From contig DMNE01000234.1 of NCBI GenBank assembly GCA_003453735.1, positions 5,466-14,241 on the forward strand: a DNA stretch of 8,776 bases. The letters run 5' to 3'. Positions within the stretch are counted from its first letter, which is position 1, and every line of letters starts with the position of its first letter. This document shows positions 1 through 6,845 of the stretch, piece by piece. Source of the stretch: Nitrospiraceae bacterium (lineage in GTDB: Bacteria; Nitrospirota; Thermodesulfovibrionia; Thermodesulfovibrionales; UBA9159). The notes under the pieces are model-generated. The model did not search any database, was not told the origin of the DNA, and worked only from the letters and a program-made list of their open reading frames with translations. Made by a program: the position numbers and the translations under genes.

Positions 1-11
1 GGCTTCTTCAT
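1..11 (-). CDS. Possible start of a minus-strand gene running off the left edge
   Basis: Only the first three codons (Met-Lys-Lys) and part of a fourth are inside the window, so no function can be given. The start is suggested by an ATG read on the minus strand at 11-9. It is preceded by a GAGGTG Shine-Dalgarno-like sequence (plus positions 18-23) at a 6-base spacing. A Met-Lys-Lys opening is common in exported proteins, but that is weak evidence. A promoter candidate and two palindromes lie just upstream. Confidence 0.35.
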
Positions 12-43
12 AGTTTTCACCTCGCTCCGTTCTCATTGTATTC

Positions 44-61
44 CCAGAATAATCATTCTGG
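44..61. repeat. Perfect inverted repeat CCAGAAT-N4-ATTCTGG
   Basis: The seven-base arms at 44-50 and 55-61 are exact reverse complements around AATC. The repeat lies between the candidate promoter and the start of the left-edge gene, so it could be an operator or a hairpin in the 5' leader. No T-run follows on the minus strand, so it does not look like a terminator. Confidence 0.5.
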
Positions 62-77
62 TTATTTCTTCCAAATT

Positions 78-106
78 AGCATAGTTTCCTGCTATGTTCC
101 AAACAA
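78..106 (-). promoter_or_regulatory. Candidate sigma-70 type promoter for the left-edge gene
   Basis: Read on the minus strand there is TTGTTT (plus 101-106), a 17-base spacer, then TATGCT (plus 78-83). The -35 box matches TTGACA at three positions and the -10 box matches TATAAT at four, so the boxes are mediocre but the spacing is ideal. The surrounding sequence is AT-rich. A palindrome overlaps the -10 box (80-96), which would suit a repressor. This is a pattern match only. Confidence 0.3.
80..96. repeat. Inverted repeat CATAG-N7-CTATG overlapping a candidate -10 box
   Basis: The five-base arms at 80-84 and 92-96 are exact reverse complements. The left arm overlaps the proposed -10 hexamer (78-83) of the minus-strand promoter, the position expected of a repressor operator. 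Its centre is about 35 bp from that of the other palindrome (44-61), roughly three to four helical turns. Confidence 0.35.
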
Positions 107-245
107 GACTATTTAATGAAGTCATTAATTTTGTTAATAAAGAAACAAGCTGCTTTTAATATTTTTATACCGTTCTGTAGCAAAAACATTTTAGGGCAAG
201 GGAAGCCGTCATTGACTTAGCTTTGCTGTACCCACCAGCCTGGTC

Positions 246-608
246 GTGATACCTGGGACTTATGCGTATTTCATGCCTGATGTCGATGTCGATATTATCT
301 TTTATCACGCGTACTGGTACCGCCCTTATAAAGAACGCTGGTATCAGGCCAAGCTCTTCGACGGACCGCGGATCTTTATTGCTTCTTCGAGGGTTCCGCG
401 TGTCTTGATAGAACTGCCCCTGGGCTATCGTCGCATCTATCCCGGACAGAGGCGGATACCATATGCAGAACTCAATAGAAACTGGAGGAGATGGGAGAGG
501 GATAAATACCGGGACAGAGACAAACTTGGCGGGAAGGAAGGCGCGAAGAACGGCGAGAGGAAAGACGCGAAGAGCACACACAGAGAGAAAGATATGGAAG
601 AACGATAG
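246..608 (+). CDS. Conserved Tyr/Trp-rich envelope-type protein, 5' end lost (possible pseudogene)
   Basis: The 120 codons read from a GTG match a type I recall from deltaproteobacterial genomes: short exported proteins, often lipoproteins, with a VIPGTYAYF-like opening, a PDVDVDIIFYHAYWYRP segment, a WY...DGPR segment, a YRRIYPGQRRIPYAEL segment and a NWRRWERD end. The function of that type is unknown to me. The tail (about residues 88-120) is mostly Lys, Arg, Asp and Glu. The odd part is the beginning. Relatives carry a signal peptide directly before this point, but here a TGA at 213-215 closes the frame. Only ten more codons (LSFAVPTSLV) can be read between it and the GTG, and no Shine-Dalgarno sequence precedes any start. 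The conserved domain therefore looks intact while export is lost, so this is either a decaying gene or one whose 5' part was replaced. The reading frame is real; that it is functional is doubtful. Confidence 0.5.
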   Translation: MIPGTYAYFMPDVDVDIIFYHAYWYRPYKERWYQAKLFDGPRIFIASSRVPRVLIELPLGYRRIYPGQRRIPYAELNRNWRRWERDKYRDRDKLGGKEGAKNGERKDAKSTHREKDMEER

Positions 609-820
609 AAGGACGGGCGAGAGAGTGAACTGACCTGCCCGCTCCTCGAACGTGGCGCTTGGGCTTTTGGGCGGGCTCCCTTTGGTTAGCCTTTTAGCCT
701 TTGCATGTCCATAAGCAAAAAAAAGCTAAAGATTGGAGTCCAAAGAGCCGATAAATATATACAGGTGGTAAAATCTCGGCCTCTCAGATTGAACACCGAG
801 AGGTCCTCAATAAGGAGGCG
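609..820. other. Intergenic region with hairpins and a tandem 8-bp repeat
   Basis: No gene is seen here. A GC-rich imperfect hairpin (611-618 with 637-645, arms GGACGGGC and GCCCGCTCC) follows the preceding stop codon but lacks a T-run. TTAGCCTT occurs twice in tandem (686-693, 694-701). The second copy opens a nested inverted repeat (TTAGC 694-698 with GCTAA 725-729; TTTGC 700-704 with GCAAA 715-719). Two mutually exclusive small stems, CTCGG/CCGAG (775-779, 796-800) and CCTCTC/GAGAGG (780-785, 798-803), lie just before the ribosome binding site of the next small ORF and could affect its translation. A promoter for the genes at 821-1299 must lie here, but no clear -35/-10 pair was found. Confidence 0.4.
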
Positions 821-964
821 ATGCCAATACATAGTTCAGATCTCTCACAGCTTGACAGCTTCAAAAAGCGCTTGAGTCAGCACCGGAGAATTAAGTTTGG
901 GTCACAGCAAATAATAATTAACAATGTGCTAAGCGCACAAAACAAGAGAAAGGGGACGAAATGA
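821..964 (+). CDS. Small 47-aa ORF, translationally coupled to the next gene
   Basis: I do not recognise the product. It reads MPIHSSDLSQLDSFKKRLSQ and continues to ...QNKRKGTK. It is basic, without Cys and without a membrane segment. Support comes from signals rather than homology. TAAGGAGG sits 2-3 bases before the ATG (812-819), one of the strongest ribosome binding sites in the window. The TGA stop (962-964) overlaps the ATG of the following secreted-protein gene as ATGA, the usual arrangement of coupled genes. It could be a real small protein or a leader peptide whose translation governs the downstream gene. The next gene has its own AAAGGGGA site inside this ORF, so coupling need not be absolute. 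Confidence 0.5.
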   Translation: MPIHSSDLSQLDSFKKRLSQHRRIKFGSQQIIINNVLSAQNKRKGTK

Positions 965-1299
965 CAAGAAAGCTTTCAAGGGTAGTCACAATGACGGTCG
1001 TTACTCTTTTTATGATTAGCAGTACGGTGAGTGTGTTTGCCGAAACCCAATGGGCAAAAGACCATCCCCGCAGACACCAGGTCAATAAGCGTCTTAATAA
1101 TCAGAACAATCGTATCAACAATAAAGTTGCAAAAGGCCAAATGAGCGCAGCTCAAGCCGGAAAACTGAAGGGAGAGGATAAGCAGATCCGCCAGGAGGAA
1201 CGGAACATGGCTAGTCAAAATGGCGGACATATTACTAAACAAGAGCAGAGGACGCTCAACCAGCAGGAAAATACGGTTAGTCGGGAGATTCGTAACTAG
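961..1299 (+). CDS. Small secreted Asn/Gln-rich helical protein of unknown function
   Basis: The product has 112 residues. Residues 1-27 form a Sec signal peptide: a basic start (MTRKLSR), a hydrophobic stretch from about 8 to 25, and a VFA|ETQ cleavage site. The mature part of about 85 residues has no cysteine, is rich in Asn, Gln, Lys and Arg, and should be mainly helical. Conserved-looking features are the HPRRHQVNKRLNNQNNRI block (35-52) and two similar turns about 29 residues apart, KGQMSAAQAGKL (58-69) and NGGHITKQEQRTLN (87-100). This suggests a duplicated helix-turn-helix unit somewhat like an EF-hand scaffold without the Asp ligands. I recall similar uncharacterised periplasmic proteins in Geobacter, Burkholderia and related genomes. 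An AAAGGGGA ribosome binding site precedes the ATG by five bases. The start overlaps the stop of the 47-codon ORF. The function is unknown. Confidence 0.8.
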   Translation: MTRKLSRVVTMTVVTLFMISSTVSVFAETQWAKDHPRRHQVNKRLNNQNNRINNKVAKGQMSAAQAGKLKGEDKQIRQEERNMASQNGGHITKQEQRTLNQQENTVSREIRN

Positions 1300-1352
1300 T
1301 CTGATAATCATACGGAAGGAAAGAAATAAGAAAAAGCAGTTTTTTTCACAAT

Positions 1353-1391
1353 GCAAAAGGCTGGACGGTTTATTGCCATTCAGCCTTTTGC
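1353..1391 (+). terminator. Stable 13-bp hairpin after the secreted-protein gene (terminator-like)
   Basis: The arms at 1353-1365 (GCAAAAGGCTGGA) and 1379-1391 (TTCAGCCTTTTGC) pair over 13 bases with one G-T pair, around a 13-base loop. It lies about 50 bases after the stop codon, where a transcript end is expected. The downstream T-run is poor (AGTTTCG), so it may act as an RNA 3'-end stabiliser or a weak terminator rather than a classical intrinsic terminator. Confidence 0.45.
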
Positions 1392-1750
1392 AGTTTCGAG
1401 CCATTTTGTCTTGTGCGTAGCGCTTAGTTGCCGCTTATAGTAACGCCGCTCTGTACCCGCAGAGAATTCATTGTGTAAGAGGATTCTTCTTATCCGCACA
1501 ATCAGATTTTAGATTTCGTGCAATGGCAGGGCATTTTCATTATGATCATCAGAGGGCCTTCCCTGTAGCAGGGGCAATCCCTCCGGAGTTTACACTGTGC
1601 AGTGGTTCCCCGGGGAATCCAGTTTGCCTTTTCGATGAGTCTTCTGCAGTAATTCGATGAACGTTATTCCCTGAAGGCAGAGAGAGCCTCTCCATCGAGG
1701 AGATTGCTCTCTGCCGAGATCTCCATCGTCCCTTTGGGGGGGAGGAATAT
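1392..1750. other. Non-coding region between converging units, with hairpins
   Basis: No gene is supported here; short ORFs such as 1523-1660 (+) have no ribosome binding site. Structures seen are: a two-part hairpin at 1470-1502 (ATTGTG/CACAAT enclosing TAAGA/TCTTA); a near-palindrome GGTTCCCC-GGGGAATCC around 1602-1620; and a nine-base stem at 1676-1684/1707-1715 (GGCAGAGAG with CTCTCTGCC) enclosing a small CCTC/GAGG stem (1687-1690, 1697-1700). The last lies about 36 bases past the stop of the chemoreceptor gene on the minus strand and is the best candidate for the end of that operon, although no T-run follows it. Confidence 0.45.
1676..1715 (-). terminator. Hairpin at the 3' end of the cytochrome-chemoreceptor operon
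   Basis: A nine-base perfect stem (GGCAGAGAG at 1676-1684, CTCTCTGCC at 1707-1715) encloses a smaller four-base stem. It sits about 36 bases after the last stop codon of the four-gene minus-strand operon. The bases that follow on the minus strand (TTCAGGGAAT) contain no T-run, so termination would need Rho, or the stem may protect the 3' end. The structure is plain; its function is inferred. Confidence 0.4.
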
Positions 1751-3814
1751 TCAGACCTTAAATCTCTTGAGTTCCTGGAGAAGGCGCTGAGCCTCTTCTT
1801 GTAACGACTTGATAGAAGAACTCATTTCCTCCGAAGAATCTGTTAGCGTGGCTGTTGTGATCTGGATCTTATCCATGGATTGAACAATCTCTGTGCTTCT
1901 CTGCTTCTGTTTGCCCGTTGCCTTGGCGATCTGTTCGGCCTTCTCCGTTATGTTTTCCGCCGCCTTGCCCATCTGTTTTGTCCCGCTTCTCTGTTCTCCT
2001 AGCGCACGCTTTACATTGCTTGAACTGTCCTTCACTTTCTCCGTTGCTTCGATGATAAATCTGCTCCCGCGGCTCTGTTCCTGCAATGCTAGCGAGATAT
2101 TCTCAACTTGCTTGGACATCGCTTCGATCGCCTCGGTGATCTTCCCAATGACTTCTGATTGTTCCGTAGTGGCCCTCCGGATCGCGCGCGACATCTCTGT
2201 TGAGACCCTTGAACTCTCGACTATCTCATTCAGGGCCCCATTAACATCTCTTACAAGTTTTATCCCGCTTTCTACGGTCTGGAGGCCGCTTCCAGTCAAT
2301 TCGACGCTTGATCTGGCGTCGTCTTGAACGGATTGGATGAGCCCCGCGATCTCCTTTGTGGAAGAGGATGTCCGTTCTGCAAGACTTTTTATCTGGTCAG
2401 CCACAACCGAGAAAGCCCGACCGTGCTCGCCTGCTTGGGCGGCAAGGATGGCTGCATTCAGGGAAAGCAGCGTCGTCATATCGGTCACCTCGTCGATAAC
2501 GGTAAGGATTTTCCCGATATCCTCAGACCTTTTTCCGAGGCCATTGATAACCTGAGAAAGAGCATCAACACTTTTCTTTATATGCTCGATCCCCTCCATC
2601 GCTGCACCGGCAGATGTCATCCCCTTGCCCGATGCGTCGTTCATGACTTTCTCCGCAAGTTCAACAGAGCGGTTGGCATGCTCTTCGACCTCTCGTACCG
2701 CGGTATTTACCTCAAAAAGAGAGGATGCCACTTCGCCCGACGAAGACGAAAGTGCTTCGAGGCCTACGGTAATTTGTTTGATGGTCGAGACCATTTCTTC
2801 CACGGATGAAGCAGTATCTCGTGCGGTTTCATCAAAAATATCAGCATTTTCCGAAACACCGTCGATGGCTCTGGACATCTGGAAGATTGCGGAGGAAGTG
2901 TTTTCTGCCGACTCAGAGAGACTCTGGGCACTCATTGCCACGTCCGACACGGACTCATTCATTTCGGCCATGGCTCCGGCCGTCGCCTCAATTGCCTTTT
3001 TCTGGACATCGGCCACGCGTTGCACGCCGCGTGAAGAGGTGACTATATGTTCAGTAACAGAGTAAACACTGTCCGAAATGTTTCTCGCCTTCGCGAGCGT
3101 ATCCTTCAGAGTAAAAGCCATCCTATTGATGGCATTTCCAAGGGAGGCAATCTCGTCTTTGCCTTTCACCTGTAGTGGCGATGTGAGATCTCCTGAGGCA
3201 ATGCGCTCTGCTGCTTTCTCCATGCCTAGGATCGGTGATGTGATGAATCGAGAAGTTGAACCGTAGATGAGCACTAAGGACAGCAGGAAGGTCACCATTG
3301 AGATCCCAAGCGCCCAAGCGAGCAGTTCATACAACTGGGCGTTTACCGCTTCTGATTTTACCCCGATGAATAGCGCAGCAATCCGTTTCCCTTCGGCACT
3401 GGTGAGAGGAAACGAGAGGGAATAGAATGAACTCGTCGACAGAAGCAGCATTTTGTCAGCAGACAGTGCCCGCGCCACATCGTCATGCTCAATCGCTTTG
3501 CCATCCTTGTTCGACTTGTCATGGAAGTAGATTTTGCCGGAGCTGTCTACGATCTCGGCATATCCAATTGCCGTATCCCGCGTCATGAGATCATCAAGCT
3601 TTTCGTTCATTCCCTCCATGGATTCAAGGGACACACCGAGACCCAAGACTTTTGCTAAGTCCTTCTGAAGTGCTTCCCCTTCGGAGGCCGTTTTAGCGAG
3701 CAAAGCGCCCCTGTATTTGTTTGTTGAGACTAGGGTGAGAACTGCAGTATTCACTAAGATGATGATGAAGAGGATACTCGCGATGCCTGCCAATACCTTT
3801 TTTTGAAGATTCAT
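1751..3814 (-). CDS. Methyl-accepting chemotaxis protein with periplasmic sensor domain
   Basis: This 687-residue transmembrane chemoreceptor would signal through CheW and CheA to the flagellar motor or another output. Domains in order: TM1 at about 7-30; a periplasmic sensor at about 31-163 with an IGYAEIVDSSGKIYF segment like a single Cache domain; TM2 at about 164-185; HAMP at about 186-240 (TSPILGMEKAAERIASGDL...DEIASLGNAINRM); then a long coiled-coil signalling domain to the end. The hairpin tip is at about 435-480 (LLSLNAAILAAQAGEHGRAF, then SVVADQIKSLAERT). At the tip the Glu and Arg that contact neighbouring dimers in E. coli Tsr (E385, R388) are replaced by Leu457 and Gln460. There is no C-terminal CheR-binding pentapeptide; the protein ends ELKRFKV. 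It is the last gene of the operon, starting 4 bases after the binding-protein gene with only a weak ribosome binding site, so it probably depends on translational coupling. The family call is certain; the ligand is unknown. Confidence 0.95.
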   Translation of the reverse strand: MNLQKKVLAGIASILFIIILVNTAVLTLVSTNKYRGALLAKTASEGEALQKDLAKVLGLGVSLESMEGMNEKLDDLMTRDTAIGYAEIVDSSGKIYFHDKSNKDGKAIEHDDVARALSADKMLLLSTSSFYSLSFPLTSAEGKRIAALFIGVKSEAVNAQLYELLAWALGISMVTFLLSLVLIYGSTSRFITSPILGMEKAAERIASGDLTSPLQVKGKDEIASLGNAINRMAFTLKDTLAKARNISDSVYSVTEHIVTSSRGVQRVADVQKKAIEATAGAMAEMNESVSDVAMSAQSLSESAENTSSAIFQMSRAIDGVSENADIFDETARDTASSVEEMVSTIKQITVGLEALSSSSGEVASSLFEVNTAVREVEEHANRSVELAEKVMNDASGKGMTSAGAAMEGIEHIKKSVDALSQVINGLGKRSEDIGKILTVIDEVTDMTTLLSLNAAILAAQAGEHGRAFSVVADQIKSLAERTSSSTKEIAGLIQSVQDDARSSVELTGSGLQTVESGIKLVRDVNGALNEIVESSRVSTEMSRAIRRATTEQSEVIGKITEAIEAMSKQVENISLALQEQSRGSRFIIEATEKVKDSSSNVKRALGEQRSGTKQMGKAAENITEKAEQIAKATGKQKQRSTEIVQSMDKIQITTATLTDSSEEMSSSIKSLQEEAQRLLQELKRFKV

Positions 3815-3818
3815 TGCT

Positions 3819-4811
3819 CTATTTTATCACTTTTGTGGCAGACGTCAAGAGGTCAAAGGGCACCTTGAAGCCTAAGGCGGTGGCTTCCTTCAGGTTAATC
3901 ACCAAATCAATCTTCTTCGGTTGCACTATCGGAAGAGACGATGGCTTCTCCCCTTTTAAGATGCGTGCTATCAGCTTGGCGGCTTCCCTTCCCTGTTCGG
4001 CCGGGTCTGCAGAAAGCGTCAAGATAACTCCGTCCGTTTCGCCCCCTCCGAGTGTAGATGCCGTTGGTATCTTTGCTTTGCGCGCCACATCAACGATATT
4101 CTGCACGCAATGCATTGCTGCACAGCCCGTGGTTAAAAACAGTGCATTGACGCCCGAGATTTTCGAGGTGTCTTCGCTTCTCTTAAAAGTAAACCGCACC
4201 GATTGGAACCCGTAGGTCGATTCCAACTGCTTCACTTCATTGGCCTGCAGCACCGTGTCTTTCTCAGCATCGCTGAAAACAACGCCCAGTTTGGCAAATT
4301 CGGCGATGCTCTTCAAATTCTTTATGAGGCTTGCCACCGGCACCTTCGAACTTACTCCCGTTGCATTCTTGGTGGAGATATCAAGACCCTGAGGGTTGTA
4401 TACCCCTGCAAACACGACCGGAACCTCCGCCGACTCAAGGGCAACCAATGTCGCCGGGGCACCATAGGAGACGATGATGACTGAACCGAGGCCGGTGAGT
4501 TTTCTCACCGCATTGCTCCACGACGTCAGTTCCGGCATGGGAGTTTGAACCACCACATCATATTTGCCCGAGCTAAGGATTCCTTCCTCATTGAGGCCTT
4601 CGATAAGCGCCTTATGGACTTCCTTAAAATAGGAAATATTTCCCGTCATAACCACACCGATTGTTTTTTCAGCAGCAACAACGGAAGAGACGAAAGACAG
4701 GCTAAAAAGGAGTGCTGCGATACAGGCAGCCCCTATCGCAGCAGCGGATATCCTGCCTTCTGGAGTACCTCTCATCTGTCGGTATTGTCTAATGAGCATT
4801 GGTTCCCTCAT
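3819..4811 (-). CDS. ABC-type substrate-binding protein (ABC_sub_bind family), orphan
   Basis: This is a periplasmic ligand-binding protein of the ABC_sub_bind (PF04392) type, some members of which bind aromatic amino acids. Residues 20-47 form a signal peptide ending VVAA|EKT. The mature protein opens KTIGVVMTGN and carries the family signatures VPVVFAGVYNPQGL (130-143), TGVSSKVPV (151-159) and the closing IDLVINLKEATALGFKVP block (301-318). The length of 330 residues is usual. The TAA of the barrel gene touches the first ATG (4811). A second in-frame ATG four codons later (4799) has a better ribosome binding site (GAGGG five bases before) and gives a 326-residue protein, so it is an equally good or better start. 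No permease or ATPase gene is in the window, and the next gene, 4 bases on, is a chemoreceptor. It may therefore serve as a sensing partner rather than a transporter part (inference). Cys230 and Cys235 are close enough to form a disulfide or bind metal. Confidence 0.92.
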   Translation of the reverse strand: MREPMLIRQYRQMRGTPEGRISAAAIGAACIAALLFSLSFVSSVVAAEKTIGVVMTGNISYFKEVHKALIEGLNEEGILSSGKYDVVVQTPMPELTSWSNAVRKLTGLGSVIIVSYGAPATLVALESAEVPVVFAGVYNPQGLDISTKNATGVSSKVPVASLIKNLKSIAEFAKLGVVFSDAEKDTVLQANEVKQLESTYGFQSVRFTFKRSEDTSKISGVNALFLTTGCAAMHCVQNIVDVARKAKIPTASTLGGGETDGVILTLSADPAEQGREAAKLIARILKGEKPSSLPIVQPKKIDLVINLKEATALGFKVPFDLLTSATKVIK

Positions 4812-6836
4812 TTACCACCGCTTTGTAGCCGTAAGCATTATGACTTGTGCTGTGCCATCCTGAATATTACCATAGGGATTGTCTAGCTCGTCATGAATAT
4901 TGCTGTATTTATAGCGAATTCCAACTGCAAAGCCATGTTTGAACCTGTATTCTCCTGAGGCGGTGCAATCGGTCTCCCGTACATCAATCTCCGAAAAGGA
5001 GGCCACGGACACTGGTTCCAGGAGAAGCGGACTAGTCGGATAAAAAGCCCCGCTGCTAATCGTATAGGTAGCACTCGCATTCAACGTTAGGTTTTCCATC
5101 GGCACATAATTCACGCCCAATGAATACGCATGCGCAGAATCTCCGTAGGGCACAAACGAATCAAGCTGTGGGCTGAACGTCGCCAGGTCCTCGTAAGTGA
5201 TGTCCTGATTTATCTTGTTGCGCATGTACCATATACTTGTAGAAACCGAGAGATCCTTCAACACGACGAAGGTGATAGTACCGAGAATCTTTTCCCTATC
5301 CACATCCCTGCTATCTCCTTGTTGGATGGTAACATCATCGCTTTCCACAAAGGTCTGCGAATTCCTTTTTTCCTTGTCAACGATATAACTCACAAGGGTG
5401 TTGATCTGCGGCAGCGGCAGCCATGAGACTGAGATTCTGCCCTCATCTAAACGGTTCGGCTCGATATTGGTGGAAGGATTCGTGACTTCCTTATGCGTAT
5501 ATCTCGTGCTGAGAGTCAGGTCCTTTGTAATTCGCGCGTCTGATGATAGCGAGACAACCTGTCTCTCAGTTGTACCGGGGATGTTCCAGTCCTGAGCATT
5601 TTCCCTTCTGACATGCTCAAGGGAATAATCGGCCTTGAGGGTCACCTTCGGAAGGAGTCTGTATCTTACTGTTCCGGAGAGGGTATCGGTTATTGAAGAG
5701 ATAGAGGGTTTTACCTGATAGGTATAGCTGTTTGCAGCATTGGTTATATCAGTTATGGTAACGCTGCTGGGATTGTTAATATCTGCTTCCTTATGTCTGT
5801 ACCTCAGAAAGCACGTTAATATTGGCGTGGGCATCCAGGTAACCTCTCCTCCACCTACGAAGTAATCTGCCGTTGCACCGCTGTCCCTGTTCCGGTTGTC
5901 AAACTCCGTGAAAGTTGCAGTGCCAACGAGGCTTCCCGTATAGTTTGTGTGCAGTTTGATGGTGTTGGAAGAGCCGCTCAACTCAGGAATTTCGTTGTGC
6001 GGATATACGCCTGCGTTCCTCGCCGTCGGGTCACCGCCAGGTAAGTAGGAATCATAGAGCGTGCTGTCTCCGCCCACAGTAAATATTTTCTCGCCGTGAG
6101 AGTAGTCGATTTCTATGGGCCCAAAGTGGCTGTTTGTCCCAACTACTAGAGTCTTTAACTGCGTGTCAATGTCCCGAGACTGTGAAACTCTTAAGGGAGC
6201 ATTAAACCAAGCCGCTCCTATAACATCGTTCTGCTGCTGATCTCCACCATTGTGCACCAAGGTACCTTCAAAGTAGATGTGAAAGGGATAGTCGGGCATC
6301 TTGAACCTTAAGGAGGCATTATTCATGCTAGTGGTCAGGCCGTACTGGGTATCGGGTGTGTCTCTGGCGAAAAAATACTCCCCATAACCAAATACCGGGG
6401 GTGAAGGGGTATTGTCGCCGAACCCCAGCCTGACATTACTGAGATTATGGAACACTGTTCTGTCTATCCCCCTGAAAAGGACCAGATCCTTATATGCGTA
6501 TGTCACGTCAGCGAAATAATCATGTTCGTTTTCTACGTCTAGATCAAGTGCCAATCGTTGAGGATATGTGTATACCCTCAACCCTCCCTCCACCGCCCAG
6601 GAGTCACGCAGGTATTCATATGGACTAGCCACCCCGGAGCCAGTGAGACTCGTAAACCGGTAGCCTCCGAGAATCCAACCTTCGGGCTTTAGCGATGGAT
6701 ATGTCTGGGCCTCCTCTAAAGACGGCTCTTCTGCCGTTAGTTCGTCAGTTCCATCTTTTGAAGCTGCCTCCTGCCCAGAAGCTCCGGTCGTCATAACCGC
6801 CAAAGAAAATAATGCGATCAATAGTATCTTTTTCAT
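4812..6836 (-). CDS. Outer-membrane beta-barrel of a porin-cytochrome conduit (MtrB/PioB-like)
   Basis: This 674-residue protein should form a large outer-membrane barrel that houses the decaheme cytochrome encoded just upstream, so electrons can cross the membrane. Residues 1-21 are a signal peptide (MKKILLIALFSLAV...ASG|QEA). An acidic linker (about 22-50) comes before the barrel, which shows alternating hydrophobic strands to the end and finishes with an aromatic Trp (TATKRW), as outer-membrane proteins do. Segments I associate with Geobacter-type conduit porins are DYFADVTYAYKDLVLFRGID and TVFHNL (106-132), MPDYPFHIYFEG (180-191), and VSQSRDID followed by GTNSHFGPIEIDYSHGEK (217-250). The CXXC motif near the N-terminus of Shewanella MtrB is absent; indeed there is almost no Cys. 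The length is close to MtrB (about 700). It starts 9 bases after the cytochrome stop, with a GGAGGG ribosome binding site, and its stop abuts the binding-protein gene. The barrel and conduit role is well supported by structure and context; the exact subfamily is inferred. Confidence 0.85.
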   Translation of the reverse strand: MKKILLIALFSLAVMTTGASGQEAASKDGTDELTAEEPSLEEAQTYPSLKPEGWILGGYRFTSLTGSGVASPYEYLRDSWAVEGGLRVYTYPQRLALDLDVENEHDYFADVTYAYKDLVLFRGIDRTVFHNLSNVRLGFGDNTPSPPVFGYGEYFFARDTPDTQYGLTTSMNNASLRFKMPDYPFHIYFEGTLVHNGGDQQQNDVIGAAWFNAPLRVSQSRDIDTQLKTLVVGTNSHFGPIEIDYSHGEKIFTVGGDSTLYDSYLPGGDPTARNAGVYPHNEIPELSGSSNTIKLHTNYTGSLVGTATFTEFDNRNRDSGATADYFVGGGEVTWMPTPILTCFLRYRHKEADINNPSSVTITDITNAANSYTYQVKPSISSITDTLSGTVRYRLLPKVTLKADYSLEHVRRENAQDWNIPGTTERQVVSLSSDARITKDLTLSTRYTHKEVTNPSTNIEPNRLDEGRISVSWLPLPQINTLVSYIVDKEKRNSQTFVESDDVTIQQGDSRDVDREKILGTITFVVLKDLSVSTSIWYMRNKINQDITYEDLATFSPQLDSFVPYGDSAHAYSLGVNYVPMENLTLNASATYTISSGAFYPTSPLLLEPVSVASFSEIDVRETDCTASGEYRFKHGFAVGIRYKYSNIHDELDNPYGNIQDGTAQVIMLTATKRW

Positions 6837-6845
6837 ATTCCCTCC

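Noticed and set aside
165..581. 138-codon minus-strand frame
   Set aside because: It is the opposite strand of the conserved gene at 246-608. It has no ribosome binding site and an unprotein-like mix of residues.
650..672. Sigma-54-like TGGCGCTTGGGCTTTT on the plus strand
   Set aside because: There is no GC doublet ten bases after the GG, so the -12 box is missing.
976..1404. 142-codon minus-strand frame opposite the secreted-protein gene
   Set aside because: The plus strand has a signal peptide, a ribosome binding site and family-like sequence; this frame has none and runs through the 3' hairpin.
1220..1420. 66-codon plus-strand frame overlapping the end of the secreted-protein gene
   Set aside because: It is out of frame with the real gene, has no ribosome binding site and extends through the stable hairpin.
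1523..1660. 45-codon plus-strand frame MAGHFHYDHQRAF...
   Set aside because: There is no Shine-Dalgarno sequence before it and it lies in a hairpin-rich non-coding stretch.
1893..3266. Several plus-strand frames inside the chemoreceptor gene
   Set aside because: They are antisense shadows of a long, clearly recognisable MCP coding sequence.
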